Source: Phycisphaeraceae bacterium (GTDB lineage: Bacteria > Planctomycetota > Phycisphaerae > Phycisphaerales > Phycisphaeraceae). Taken from it: DNA of 59,910 nt. Location: assembly GCA_020831765.1 (NCBI GenBank), contig JAFIFY010000052.1, positions 1 to 59,910 on the forward strand. The letters run 5' to 3'. Positions 1-9,170 of this stretch are shown here, piece after piece. Numbering within the stretch: the stretch's first letter is position 1; each line of letters starts with the position of its first letter. The position numbers were made by a program, and so were the translations under genes. The notes below the pieces were generated by a model. The model did no database searches, had not been told where the DNA came from, and saw only the letters and a program-made list of their open reading frames with translations.

Positions 1-1101
1 AATCTCTTCTATTCGCCCTATTCGATCTCCAGCGCCGTCTCGATGGCATGGGTCGGAGCGCGCGGCGAAACGGAGAAACAATTCGCCAAGGCCATGCAGT
101 TGACCGAGGAGCAGGCCAGGGATCACGGCTGGGTCTTTCCCGCCTTCGGCAAGCTGAGCGACCACATCAACGACTACCAGAAGGGTGAGGATCCGCCGTT
201 CGTGCTCAGCACGGCCAATGCGATCTGGGGCCAGAGCAACTACAACTTTCACCAGGCATATCTCGATACGCTGGACAAGGACTATCGCGCGCCGCTTCGG
301 CTGATGAACTTCATCGAAGATCCGGATGGTTCGCGTATCGAGATCAACCAGTGGGTCGAACGCAAGACGCAGGACCGCATCAAGAACCTGCTGCCCGAGG
401 GTTCGATCGATGGAATGACCCGGCTCGTGTTGACCAATGCGATCTACTTCAAGGGCAAGTGGGCCAATGAGTTCAACCCCAGCAGCACCCGGCCGATGCC
501 TTTCCATACGCTTGAATCCGTCGCCAGCGAGCGGGTTCAACCGGCCCGGGCCCAGATGATGCATCGGACCGGCGATTATCGCTTCGTTCAGACACCGGAC
601 TACAAGGCGATCGAACTGCCCTATGTCGGCGGCGACCTGGTGATGAATGTCTTCCTGCCCAAGCCGGGCACCTTCGAGAAATTCGAAGAGGGACTGACCG
701 CGGCGCATCTTAGCGAGCTGATTGGGCGCGTGCATGAAGCGCGGATGGTCGAGGTTCGCGTTCATCTGCCCCGCTTCAAGATGACGGTGACACCGAAACT
801 GGGCGAGACGCTCAAGACTTTGGGGTTGAGCGATGCCTTCGCGCCCAACCGGGCCGATTTCTCCGGCATGACCGATGATGAAAGGCTTTACATCGGCGCG
901 GCGGTTCACAAGGCCTTTGTCGAGGTGAACGAGGAAGGCACGGAAGCCGCCGCCGCCACCGGCCTGGTCATGCGGGCAACCGCCATGCCCATGGACCCGC
1001 CGACGTTTCAGGCCGATCACCCGTTCATCTTCGTCATCCGCGACCGCACCAGCCATGCCATCCTCTTCATGGGCCGCGTGATGGACCCGACGAAGGAGTA
1101 A
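1..1101 (+). CDS. Serpin (serine/cysteine protease inhibitor), 5' partial
   Basis: The reading frame is already open at base 1, and the first codons read NLFYSPYSISSAVSMAWVGA, the conserved N-terminal serpin helix, so the start and any signal peptide lie outside the window. About 366 residues are visible, nearly a full serpin fold. The hinge before the reactive-centre loop is EEGTEAAAATG, the small-residue pattern typical of inhibitory serpins, which allows loop insertion into the central sheet. The loop then runs through LVMRATAMP. The C-terminal signature DHPFIFVIRD is present. Inhibitory serpins trap proteases as covalent complexes. The target cannot be read from sequence: counting from the hinge puts P1 near Ala/Thr, with an Arg two or three residues earlier. 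It is convergent with the flavoprotein gene, 45 bp away. Confidence 0.95.
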   Translation, partial: NLFYSPYSISSAVSMAWVGARGETEKQFAKAMQLTEEQARDHGWVFPAFGKLSDHINDYQKGEDPPFVLSTANAIWGQSNYNFHQAYLDTLDKDYRAPLRLMNFIEDPDGSRIEINQWVERKTQDRIKNLLPEGSIDGMTRLVLTNAIYFKGKWANEFNPSSTRPMPFHTLESVASERVQPARAQMMHRTGDYRFVQTPDYKAIELPYVGGDLVMNVFLPKPGTFEKFEEGLTAAHLSELIGRVHEARMVEVRVHLPRFKMTVTPKLGETLKTLGLSDAFAPNRADFSGMTDDERLYIGAAVHKAFVEVNEEGTEAAAATGLVMRATAMPMDPPTFQADHPFIFVIRDRTSHAILFMGRVMDPTKE

Positions 1102-1146
1102 TCACCCGCGCCCTGGGGCGATTGACTTGTCGCTTGGCGATTCGGA

Positions 1147-2847
1147 TCAGTCCCCTTCCCCGCCCAGGCCGTAGCGGCCGGGGCTGAAGATATGCCGCGG
1201 ATCCATGATCGTCTTGATCTGATCGGCGATCGACCAGAAAACCGGCGAGCCGGCCTCCCGGAGCGCCCCGTAGCCGGTCAGACCGGAGCGATAGGGAATG
1301 AATCCGTGCCGGATCAGTGACTGGATCAGTTCGTGGTAGCAGGCCGTGGCGTGTTGGGCTTCTTCGACCTGGCGCTGATCGAAACTCAGGTTCGTCACGG
1401 CGATCATCGCCCGTTCGTTGATCATCGTGAAGGTGATCAGCGGTTCGAAGCCGTGCCGGGCGTAAATCGGCTCGATCAGGTTGAGCAGGTCCGCCGCGGC
1501 GGCGCGCGTCGAGGGAATCACCGGTGAAGCCCACATGAAGCCCGCATGGCTATCCAGCGGATCGAGGGCTTGCGGTGGCGCATCGGTACGCACGCGCCAA
1601 CCGGTTCCGGCCAGGGGCTCATCGCTGGGGATGCCCTTGAGCAGGCCATAGACCGGCTCGAGTATGTCCAACATTGGACCGAGCCGCCTGTTGATGCCCA
1701 GCACACCAAGCACACGTGCCACCTTCCGAGCCAGTTTCAGCCGCCGATCATCGACAAAGTGAAGGCGGAAGCCCTTGAGCGCCCGTTTGACCTCGCGCCG
1801 GGTGGCCCGGACGGTGCGCGGCGTGCCGTAGATCCCCCCGCAACCATTCCAGGCCCCGATCCCGTGCTCAGCGCGCATCGATGCGCGAATCTCGGCCGGC
1901 AATGGCGTCAGTCCATTGGCCCGAGCCCACGGATAACGCGTCCTGGCCGAGAAAGTGCGGACATCGTTGGCGATATGTATGGCGCTTTGCAGCAGCCCCA
2001 TCATCCTCAAGGGCCGCAGACGTTCGATCAGTTCACCCACATCCGCTTCATCCAGCGCTGAGAAGAAGAAACCGCTGAAGGCTTCCGGCCTGCGCATCAC
2101 CCATACGCCCAGCGCTGTCACGATGCCGAAGTTCGACTGGCTGAAAAGACCATCGAGCATCGGCCCGGTGCCGTAGGGATATACCCGGTCGGCGCGGGCG
2201 TCGGGATACTGACCGAAACCGGTCCGCAGCAGGCGGCCATCACCCAGCACGATCTCCATGCCGCAACTTCCGGCCATGTGGTCGCCACACCTCGTATGTC
2301 CGAAGCCCCGGTCCAGTGCGTTGCCCACCACGCCCGCGCTCAAGCCCGCGCCCGTGCAGTCCATCCACAAATCCGGGGCCTCACGCCGGAGATAATCGTA
2401 CAGCGCCCCCTGCGTCACACCCGGCTCGATCACCACATAGCCCAGCTCACGATTGACCTCACGGATTCGCTCCATCCGCTTCAGATCAACCAGCACCTGT
2501 CCCGAACCGGGCGGACATGCATCGCCATAGCCCCAGTTCTTCCCGGTCGAGACCGGATGCAGGGGGACGGCGAACCGCGCGGCGATACGCACCACGGCCT
2601 GGACCTCCTCCGTGGTGGCCGGGTAGAGCACGGCCAGGGGCGAGCACGGCGTGGCCGATGTGCTTCGGGATGCGGAATCCAGCGCCGCCGGATCGGTGCA
2701 TACCTGATCCGCCCGCAAGGCCGATCGCCACGCATCGAGGGCCGCGTTCAGAGATCGCGCCGGTGATGGGTCATCAGCCGGTCGGTCATCTGACGGGGAG
2801 AACGAAGCAGTTTCCCTGTTCGGAGAAGCTTCCATTTGAGCTTTCAT
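1147..2847 (-). CDS. FAD-linked oxidase of the VAO/4-cresol dehydrogenase family
   Basis: This is a two-domain flavoprotein of the vanillyl-alcohol oxidase/p-cresol methylhydroxylase type. The FAD-binding half has HPVSTGKNWGYG, the VIEPGV segment, then GVVGNALDRGFGHTRCGDH and a GLFSQSNFGIVT stretch. The C-terminal half ends with IMDPRHIFSPGRYG, typical of the family. Members oxidise para-substituted phenols or related alcohols, passing electrons to oxygen or to a cytochrome. No cytochrome subunit is adjacent, so the substrate and acceptor are unknown. The start is uncertain: ATG codons at 2847 and 2835 are both possible and neither has a strong ribosome binding site; a TTG further upstream at 2868 is less likely. 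At about 560 residues the length fits the family. Confidence 0.85.
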   Translation of the reverse strand: MKAQMEASPNRETASFSPSDDRPADDPSPARSLNAALDAWRSALRADQVCTDPAALDSASRSTSATPCSPLAVLYPATTEEVQAVVRIAARFAVPLHPVSTGKNWGYGDACPPGSGQVLVDLKRMERIREVNRELGYVVIEPGVTQGALYDYLRREAPDLWMDCTGAGLSAGVVGNALDRGFGHTRCGDHMAGSCGMEIVLGDGRLLRTGFGQYPDARADRVYPYGTGPMLDGLFSQSNFGIVTALGVWVMRRPEAFSGFFFSALDEADVGELIERLRPLRMMGLLQSAIHIANDVRTFSARTRYPWARANGLTPLPAEIRASMRAEHGIGAWNGCGGIYGTPRTVRATRREVKRALKGFRLHFVDDRRLKLARKVARVLGVLGINRRLGPMLDILEPVYGLLKGIPSDEPLAGTGWRVRTDAPPQALDPLDSHAGFMWASPVIPSTRAAAADLLNLIEPIYARHGFEPLITFTMINERAMIAVTNLSFDQRQVEEAQHATACYHELIQSLIRHGFIPYRSGLTGYGALREAGSPVFWSIADQIKTIMDPRHIFSPGRYGLGGEGD

Positions 2848-2999
2848 GCCGATATGACATCGGATCAAGACCCGTCAATCAGTCAACAGGCGGATGCTCG
2901 AATCAGCAATATCCGCTGATCACCCCCCAAATCGACGATTCACGCCATCGTTATCGGGCTCGCGCCGGGCTTCGAAACAGGCCTTGGCATCTCACGCGA

Positions 3000-3767
3000 C
3001 TAAAGCCCGCTTGCGCCAAGGCTCTGGTTTTCCTCGGGCGTCTGGGGCAGGTGAAGCCCGCACTCGGACTTGAGACCGCCAAACCGCCCGGCTCGTTCAT
3101 CCTCGCCCGCGACGACCGGACGCGTCGAATGCACATCACCGATGGAGACATACCCCAGATCGAAGAGCGGGTGATACGGCAGATCGTGCTCTTTGAGATA
3201 CTCATGAATCCCGCGGGAGGTCCAATTGAGGATCGGGTGGATCTTGTAGGCCGCGCGGTTCGATGAATCGGTGCGTTCCGCGGTCGCCTCGACGATCCTC
3301 AGCGATGCCCGGTTCCGCGTCTGGCCGGCCCGGATGCCCGAGAGCCACGCGGTGACGCCAAGCTCGGCCAGAGCCCGTTGCATCGGCTCGACCTTACGCA
3401 TCTGATCGTATCGATTCAGCCCTTCCAGCCCCTGCTCCCACAACCGGCCATGAAGCGCTTCCATCCGCGCCGGGCTGACCGGCGACTGGAACACATGCAG
3501 ATTCAGGTCCAGCCGCTTCTGAAGTTCATCGGCAAAGCGGTAGGTCTCGGGGAACAGGTAGCCGGTATCGATCAGGATGACCGGAATCCGGGGAACCCGG
3601 CGGGTGACCAGATGAAGCATCACGGCCGCCTGAGCGCCGAAGCTCGAGCTCATCGCCAGGCCATCGCCAAACGTTCGCGCGGCCCAATCGATGATCTCCG
3701 GGGCCTCGCCGCCGCCGAGTTCCTCGTGCAGACGATTAAGATCAAGGGGTGTGGTCAGGGTTGTCAT
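3000..3767 (-). CDS. cysH: Phosphoadenylyl-sulfate (PAPS) reductase
   Basis: The enzyme reduces PAPS to sulfite with thioredoxin or glutaredoxin in assimilatory sulfate reduction. The PP-loop nucleotide region reads [14 protein letters not shown], followed by [10 protein letters not shown]. The catalytic cysteine lies in the C-terminal ECGLH motif. The paired cysteines that bind an iron-sulfur cluster in APS reductases are absent: the position reads [10 protein letters not shown]. This favours the PAPS-specific, cluster-free type. ATG at 3767 is preferred over an in-frame TTG six bases upstream. The gene stands alone; the only other sulfur-related gene in the window is the CbiX/SirB-like chelatase near 50.3 kb, which could serve siroheme for sulfite reductase. 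Confidence 0.93.
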   Translation of the reverse strand: MTTLTTPLDLNRLHEELGGGEAPEIIDWAARTFGDGLAMSSSFGAQAAVMLHLVTRRVPRIPVILIDTGYLFPETYRFADELQKRLDLNLHVFQSPVSPARMEALHGRLWEQGLEGLNRYDQMRKVEPMQRALAELGVTAWLSGIRAGQTRNRASLRIVEATAERTDSSNRAAYKIHPILNWTSRGIHEYLKEHDLPYHPLFDLGYVSIGDVHSTRPVVAGEDERAGRFGGLKSECGLHLPQTPEENQSLGASGL

Positions 3768-3893
3768 CGCCAATCGCTTTCGTGGTAATTATAAGCTTCC
3801 GTAAGGCCGGGCTTCCCCATCGGCCGATGGCCGACCGCCGTCCGCCCGCTTCGCTGTTCGTGGAGCGGCACGCCGAAAAGCCCGTGTAGGTCG

Positions 3894-3927
3894 CCCCCGG
3901 CCCCCCCGGCCCCCCCGCTCCGTCCCC
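3894..3927 (-). repeat. G-quadruplex-type G-run array between cysH and folK
   Basis: Read on the minus strand there are four guanine runs of 4, 7, 7 and 5 bases separated by short loops. The two 7-base runs form a tandem CCCCCCCGG unit on the plus strand. The array lies in the 220 bp between the divergent cysH and folK genes. It meets the simple pattern for a quadruplex; whether it folds is not known. Confidence 0.5.
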
Positions 3928-3973
3928 GGAAGCGCGAAGGGGCGATGGTAGCGGGAACCCGGTGCCGGGGCCA

Positions 3974-3991
3974 GAAGAGGAAACAGGCTTG
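3974..3991 (+). promoter_or_regulatory. Ribosome binding site deciding a TTG start for folK
   Basis: GAAGAGG at 3974-3980 stands eight bases before a TTG at 3989. An upstream in-frame GTG at 3962 has no comparable site, and residues between GTG and TTG do not resemble FolK. TTG is therefore the likely start. Confidence 0.55.
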
Positions 3992-4510
3992 AATTCAAGG
4001 AAACTGGAACGCACCTGGATCGGCCTAGGGAGCAACCTGGGCGACCGGTCGGCCCAGCTCCGGCAGGCGGTCCGCTCGCTGAAGGCGCTGCCAGGCGTTG
4101 AGGCCGTCGCCGTCAGTGCCCTGTACGAGACCGAACCGGTCGGCCCGATCCAGCAGGGCTTGTTTCTCAACGCCGCCGCGCGGCTGCTGGCCCGGATGGA
4201 ACCGCCGAGCCTGATCCGATCCCTGCAGGAGATCGAGAGGCGGGCAGGCCGCGATGAACCGGCGGCTCGACCCCATTGGGGACCGCGCTCGCTTGATCTG
4301 GACATCCTGCTCTGGGAGGAACAGGTGATCGACCTGCCCGGGATTCGCGTGCCGCATCCGAGAATGCACGAGCGGGCGTTCGTGCTCAAGCCCCTGGCCG
4401 ACCTCGACCCCGATGCCGTCCATCCCGTGCTTGGAGAGACCATCGCCCGGTTGCTTGAGCAAGCCGATACCACCGGCGTGAATCGCATCGCCGGTGATGA
4501 TTGGGCGTGA
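3989..4510 (+). CDS. folK: 2-amino-4-hydroxy-6-hydroxymethyldihydropteridine pyrophosphokinase
   Basis: HPPK transfers pyrophosphate from ATP to 6-hydroxymethyl-7,8-dihydropterin in folate synthesis. The N-terminal GLGSNLGDR motif is diagnostic. It is followed by SALYETEPVG, the FLNAAARL strand, and the catalytic region GPRSLDLDILLW, whose paired aspartates bind magnesium. The PHPRMHERAFVL segment completes the signature. About 173 residues from the TTG start is normal for a single-domain HPPK; folP or folB is not fused or adjacent. It is transcribed divergently from cysH and ends 14 bp from the convergent sugar permease gene. Confidence 0.95.
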   Translation: MNSRKLERTWIGLGSNLGDRSAQLRQAVRSLKALPGVEAVAVSALYETEPVGPIQQGLFLNAAARLLARMEPPSLIRSLQEIERRAGRDEPAARPHWGPRSLDLDILLWEEQVIDLPGIRVPHPRMHERAFVLKPLADLDPDAVHPVLGETIARLLEQADTTGVNRIAGDDWA

Positions 4511-4524
4511 GCACTCGGGCCGCG

Positions 4525-6312
4525 TTATTCGTTGACGTACTTGTTGCCGAACTTCCAGTTGAACATCGTCACGGTGAAGACGAAGGCGAAGAGCGTCCAA
4601 GCGACCGCCGAGGCATAGCCCAGGCGACCCATCTCAAAGCCCTGCGTGTAGATGTAATAGGCAAGCGTGGTGGTGGCGCCGTCCGGGCCGCCGCCGGTCA
4701 TGGTGCGGGCCATCTCGAATCCGCCCTGCAAGCCGCCGATCACGCTCATGACCACGATAAAGAACGTGGTCGGGGCAAGCTGCGGCCAGGTGACATGCCA
4801 GAATCGCTGGCCCTTGCTGGCACCGTCGATATCGGCGGCCTCGTAGAGATCCTGGGGCACATTGCTCAGCCCGGCGAGATAGAGCAGCATGTTGTTGGAA
4901 CCGATGCCCGCCCAGAGCCCCATGATCATCAGTGAGGGCTTGGCCCACGCGGCCTGGTCCAGCCAATCCGGCGGCGTCACCATGAATCGGGGCACATCAC
5001 CATCGCCGGTATGCGCCGCCGCGGCCGCGGCCACCGTCACTGCCTCGTCCCACCAGTTGAAGCAGGCGATGGCCAAGCCGATCAGCGTGAACTGGAAGAT
5101 CAGCACGACGCTGCCGAACATGATGCCCGTACCGGTGCCTTCCGAAGGTGCGCACGGGAACGCCGAAGGTTGAACCATCCCCGGCAGATGACACAACAAA
5201 ATCAGCGCGGCCGGAATCATCGGCAGCCACGTCAGAATTTCGCCAACGCCGCCATGGTCGAAGCTCGGAATCCATCCGGCGATCACGGCCACCAGCCAGG
5301 GCAGGAATGCGAGGAACCCCGCCACGCCGACGCCCGCCGCGCCGATATCGCCTTCCCGCTTAAGCCACGCGATGCGGCCCAGCCCCCAATGAAGAACCAG
5401 CAGGCCCAGAACCATGAAGAACCAATACCCGCCCCGCACGATCGTCGCCACAAGAAGCTCGTTGGTCGCGACCACCGGTGTCATGATGCCCACCGCCCCG
5501 GTCGCGAACGAAAACAGGCTCAGCACGGCCCATCCGATTCCCACCAGCGCGGCAAGGGTGAGCATCATTCGGCCCGGGCCATCGCCCCGATTGCGGATGC
5601 CATAAATCAATGCGAACAGAAAGCCGCCGATCGCCAGCCAGACGATGAACTGAAGGGCCGGGTGCGGCGCGGTGTCGATCGCTTCGCTCATGCCCCGAAG
5701 CGGCGGCCGAAGGGCAGCGCTCATCGGTCCTGTCCGCGTATACATCTTGGCCCAGAGCAGGAAGATCGCCACGCCCGAGGTGAACGCGGGAAGATAAAAG
5801 AGCGTGCGGTAAAGCGTTGTGCCGGCGGCGGTGCCCAGGATCATCACCGCGCACGCCACGGCGGCGAACATGATCACCATCGAGGCCACCGGAACCCCGA
5901 CCATGTAGAAGATGACCAGGCAGATCACCATGCCCATCGTGATGAGGACCGAGGTGTAGAAGATGATGAAGCCGTTATTCCGGCTGCCGCCGCGCAGGTC
6001 GCGCGAAAGCAGCATGGCCAGGCCGAGGCTGCCGGCGATGCCGAACGGAATGCCCATCATGAAGAAAAGCGTGTTCCAGAACGACTGCCAGAACCGCGGG
6101 TGCCCGAACATGTAGATGAAGTGGGCAAGGCCGGTGAACTCCAGCGGCTCGTTCTTGAAGATGTTGTGCCGGGTCAGGTCCCAATTGGTGAAGGCCAGGA
6201 TAAGGCTCAGCACCAGGGGGATGACTGTAAACGCCAGGAAACCCAGAATGTTGGGCGAAAGGAACCCGATGCCTGCGACCAGGTTCTTCCAGGTTCGGCG
6301 ACTCATGGCCAT
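4525..6312 (-). CDS. Sugar ABC transporter permease (MalF/UgpA type) with a large membrane insertion
   Basis: The C-terminal part carries the EAA loop that contacts the ATPase (EAADIDGASKGQ, ending in WPQLAP) and then two or three membrane spans. The N-terminal part has the usual first span and periplasmic loop followed by NTLFFMMGIP. A normal permease of this family is about 300 residues; this one is 595. The extra material, roughly residues 110-430, is rich in hydrophobic helices and splits the permease domain. It follows the solute-binding protein by about 100 bp on the same strand. The gene downstream is convergent folK, so no second permease (MalG type) and no ATPase lie here. Start ATG 6312 or 6306 (codon 3); a GGAG lies ten bases before 6312. 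Confidence 0.85.
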   Translation of the reverse strand: MAMSRRTWKNLVAGIGFLSPNILGFLAFTVIPLVLSLILAFTNWDLTRHNIFKNEPLEFTGLAHFIYMFGHPRFWQSFWNTLFFMMGIPFGIAGSLGLAMLLSRDLRGGSRNNGFIIFYTSVLITMGMVICLVIFYMVGVPVASMVIMFAAVACAVMILGTAAGTTLYRTLFYLPAFTSGVAIFLLWAKMYTRTGPMSAALRPPLRGMSEAIDTAPHPALQFIVWLAIGGFLFALIYGIRNRGDGPGRMMLTLAALVGIGWAVLSLFSFATGAVGIMTPVVATNELLVATIVRGGYWFFMVLGLLVLHWGLGRIAWLKREGDIGAAGVGVAGFLAFLPWLVAVIAGWIPSFDHGGVGEILTWLPMIPAALILLCHLPGMVQPSAFPCAPSEGTGTGIMFGSVVLIFQFTLIGLAIACFNWWDEAVTVAAAAAAHTGDGDVPRFMVTPPDWLDQAAWAKPSLMIMGLWAGIGSNNMLLYLAGLSNVPQDLYEAADIDGASKGQRFWHVTWPQLAPTTFFIVVMSVIGGLQGGFEMARTMTGGGPDGATTTLAYYIYTQGFEMGRLGYASAVAWTLFAFVFTVTMFNWKFGNKYVNE

Positions 6313-6413
6313 GCTTCAGAGACTCCAGGCGAGGCTGCCGGTGGCGGCCGGCGGGTGAACCCGATCCACACGGGTCGGCGGCAGAATATCAGACTCGATC
6401 CCGTGGCGGGGGT

Positions 6414-8057
6414 TCACTCCGGATCGGACCAGCCCATGGCCACGTAATACCGACGATAAAACGGATTGGCAATCCACTCCAGGGGAACCTTTTCGCCCCG
6501 GGCGCGGAGTTCCTCGATCCTTCGCTGCGTCTGGGTGAGCTGCGCGTGCAGCTCGCGCAGGGCCGGCTGATCATCGAGCGTCCGCTGGATGGAGGCGTTG
6601 ATCTCGCGCGCCAGGTCGATCGCGATCGATTCGGCGGTCATGCGGGGCAGGGCATTGGCCATGTAGCGGGATTCAGCCCCCGAGTGCAGACGATTGACCT
6701 CGCGGCCATGGATGAACAGGCTGAAACTGGTGCCGATCGACTGGTTCTCGGCGACCCAGGCATGGTCCTCACTGACCGACCAGACCGTGCCGTCTTCAAG
6801 CTCATCCCACTCCAGGCCTCGCCGGCCCTCGGGAGTGCGGAATTCACTGGTTCGCGTGTACCTGGGATTCGGCGGCAGGGCATCGGCGGCGCGAACAATG
6901 TCGCGGTTGTACTCTTCGCTGGCCATGAACTCGACGAAGGCAAGGGCTTCTTTTGGATTCGGCGTGCCCTTGTAGATGGCCGCGGCGCGGGTGGCGATGC
7001 TCTCGACCGGGAACCCGCCATGGGGCGAGCTGGTCACGGCCAGTTCAATGCCCTGGCCCAGTTCCTGGAAATCACGGAACTGGATGATGAAATACAGACC
7101 GCCTTCGATCATCGCGTAATTGCCGCGCCGGAACAGGTCCAACTGCGGCCCGAACTTGACACTCGCCGCCGTGAACGATCGCGCTTCGGCGGAAGTGGGG
7201 ATCAGGTTGAGCTCGTGCATCCAGCGATGCTTGGTCTCCAAAGCACGCACGAAACGCGGCTCGGCCACGGGGTTACGCGGATCGCTGAAATCAGCGACGT
7301 GCGCCGCGGTCATCGTCTCATTGAAAAGGTCCAAGCCCAGGCTGCGATAAAGCGCCGGGAACGAAACACTGTTGGTGAAGAAAAACTGCCGCTCGCTCAA
7401 CCCCTCATTGGCCTTGACCACGAACCGCCTGCCCAGTTCCTCGAACTGCTCGAATGTGAACCCCTCGCGAACGTTCGGAGGCAGGGGCAGATCGAACTTC
7501 CGGAATGTCTCCCGGTTGACCCACTGCAGCGAGTTGACCGTCACATTGGCCGGGAACATCACCTGGCGCCATTCGACCCCGTCTTCGGTCCAGACCTGAA
7601 CCGCGATCTCCTGGCCAAGCGTGGGATACGTCTGCTCGAGGCTGAAGCCCCGCTGGCGGGCGACATCCACCCCGTCCGGACCGTATCGGGTCAGGTCCGT
7701 CAGCATGCCGACCGTGTGATAGAAGACATGATCGCCCAGCGTGGAGAAAACATCCATCACATCGCCGCTCACCCCGCTGACGCCCTGCACCAACTGCTTC
7801 TGCGGGTCGCGACTGGCGGCATCCACGAGAATCACGCTCAGCGGATACTCCTCAGGATTCTCCGCATGCCGGCGGCGGAGCCAGCCGGTCTGTTTTTCCC
7901 AATCATGGAAAAGGGCGATCTGGCGAGGCCGCTCGGGGTTCTTGTCCGTCACCCAGTACACGACCGGGTAGGGATAGACCTGACGAGGCTGAGTCGTGTA
8001 AAGCGCTGCGCTTGCAAGACTTAGAAGAACTAGACCGGTCAGGAACAGGTATTTCAT
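6414..8057 (-). CDS. Extracellular sugar-binding protein of an ABC transporter
   Basis: The first 17 residues, MKYLFLTGLVLLSLASA, form a signal peptide or membrane anchor; there is no lipobox cysteine. Family 1 solute-binding features follow: a VVYWVTDKNPERPRQI strand, GDVMDVFS, FPALYRSLG, a long C-terminal helical region and ALAFVEFMASEEYNR. At 547 residues it is longer than most sugar-binding proteins. A strong AAGGAG seven bases before the ATG fixes the start. It probably delivers a carbohydrate to the permease encoded next on the same strand. The alpha-mannosidase at 9.8-12.8 kb suggests glycan use, but no sequence feature fixes the sugar. Confidence 0.85.
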   Translation of the reverse strand: MKYLFLTGLVLLSLASAALYTTQPRQVYPYPVVYWVTDKNPERPRQIALFHDWEKQTGWLRRRHAENPEEYPLSVILVDAASRDPQKQLVQGVSGVSGDVMDVFSTLGDHVFYHTVGMLTDLTRYGPDGVDVARQRGFSLEQTYPTLGQEIAVQVWTEDGVEWRQVMFPANVTVNSLQWVNRETFRKFDLPLPPNVREGFTFEQFEELGRRFVVKANEGLSERQFFFTNSVSFPALYRSLGLDLFNETMTAAHVADFSDPRNPVAEPRFVRALETKHRWMHELNLIPTSAEARSFTAASVKFGPQLDLFRRGNYAMIEGGLYFIIQFRDFQELGQGIELAVTSSPHGGFPVESIATRAAAIYKGTPNPKEALAFVEFMASEEYNRDIVRAADALPPNPRYTRTSEFRTPEGRRGLEWDELEDGTVWSVSEDHAWVAENQSIGTSFSLFIHGREVNRLHSGAESRYMANALPRMTAESIAIDLAREINASIQRTLDDQPALRELHAQLTQTQRRIEELRARGEKVPLEWIANPFYRRYYVAMGWSDPE

Positions 8058-8504
8058 CGCAAGCTCCTTCTAACCCGGACAGTTTAGCAGATCACTCGAT
8101 CGATTGAGCCACGCCTCGCCACGGCCAACCGAAGGCGAACGCCCGCCGGGCGTGGAATCCGAAACGGGCTTCTCGGTTACGTAATGGTATGAGCAAGACA
8201 CCTCGTGCGGACTCAGAGTCGTCGCGACAGCCGTACCGCCTTCGGAGCGGCGGTTCAGGGACCGTTTGCTGAGTCCGATGGCATGGGCGCGGACGCCACG
8301 CCAATGGTGGCCTCTAACGTTCTGGGGGCTGGCGTGCCACCGCGCTGAGCCGGGGCGTCGCGAGATGCTGCTGGGCGAAGTGTCCTGCACGGTCCTGAGC
8401 GCATTTCCAATGGGAATGGCTGACACCGGATGCCGATCAACATTTCCGCGGCCAGGAAAAAGTGCGCCTATCGCGGGATCTTTGGCATCGCTGAACATCA
8501 TGCT
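8058..8504. other. Intergenic stretch without a recognisable gene
   Basis: The 447 bp upstream of the solute-binding protein gene hold only weak open frames whose translations show no family motif. The promoter of the sugar transporter genes should lie here, but no clear -35/-10 pair was found. An inverted element CGCCCGCCGGGCG lies near 8137-8149. Confidence 0.4.
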
Positions 8505-9116
8505 TTATCGCAGCCATCGCATCACCTTCTGGACAAGCAGATGTGTCGGCAGATACACGAGAACCGGGTAGGCGATCATGATCAGCATGAGATACAGCCA
8601 CGATGGAAGCATGTCCTGCGGCTGTTCGCCGAGGCCGAACGTCCAGTTGATATTGTCATCAGGATTGGTCGAGAAGTAGCAGATCAGGAGGATCATCCAT
8701 GCCAGCAGTGCCTGCGCCCACCACGCCCTGCGGTCATACCCCAATCGCCAGGCAAGCCAGAAGAGAACCCACGGGATGAACAGGTGATACAGCGAGAGCA
8801 AACGCAGATGGAGATTGATCTGTTCATCGAACATGTACTGTGCCAGTCCGATCAGCGAGTCGCCACCGCGAAGCAGGCCGGCGGTGAAATCGATCGTCCA
8901 GATGAGTTCAAGCACGCCAACGGAAACGAGTTGCATCGAAGCCAGCAGCGGCCATCGGAACCAGATCGTCAACACCGTGCTGAGCAGCGCAATATTCGAG
9001 AACCACAAGAAATTGGCCAAGCCGTGCCCGGCCGCATAGAACGGAATGAGAACGATGACGAATCCGGTGTACGTCAGTCTGAACCAGAGCGGAATGGTGC
9101 CGACAGGACGGGCCAC
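8505..9116 (-). CDS. Conserved-looking integral membrane protein, function unknown
   Basis: The 203-residue product has about six hydrophobic segments and many tryptophans. Membrane spans appear near residues 10-30, 35-55, 57-80, 110-128, 132-150 and 172-192. A charged stretch, DEQINLHLRLLSLYHLF, lies between the third and fourth. No catalytic motif was recognised. The start is a GTG at 9116 because no ATG fits the hydrophobic N-terminus; no clear ribosome binding site precedes it. It stands between the sugar transporter and a small coiled-coil gene on the same strand and may be cotranscribed with the latter, 54 bp away. Confidence 0.7.
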   Translation of the reverse strand: MARPVGTIPLWFRLTYTGFVIVLIPFYAAGHGLANFLWFSNIALLSTVLTIWFRWPLLASMQLVSVGVLELIWTIDFTAGLLRGGDSLIGLAQYMFDEQINLHLRLLSLYHLFIPWVLFWLAWRLGYDRRAWWAQALLAWMILLICYFSTNPDDNINWTFGLGEQPQDMLPSWLYLMLIMIAYPVLVYLPTHLLVQKVMRWLR

Positions 9117-9170
9117 GTCGGCAAGTGTACTGAATTACCCAGGCCCCGTGCGACGGCCGCGGTCCACGGG

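Noticed and set aside
5011-6447. 478-codon open frame on the plus strand
   Set aside because: It is antisense to the sugar permease, is rich in Arg/His/Gln with no family motif, and arises from GC-biased codon structure of the true gene.
8070-8501. 143-codon minus-strand open frame
   Set aside because: Its translation has no recognisable motif or ribosome binding site and competes with plus-strand frames of equal weakness.
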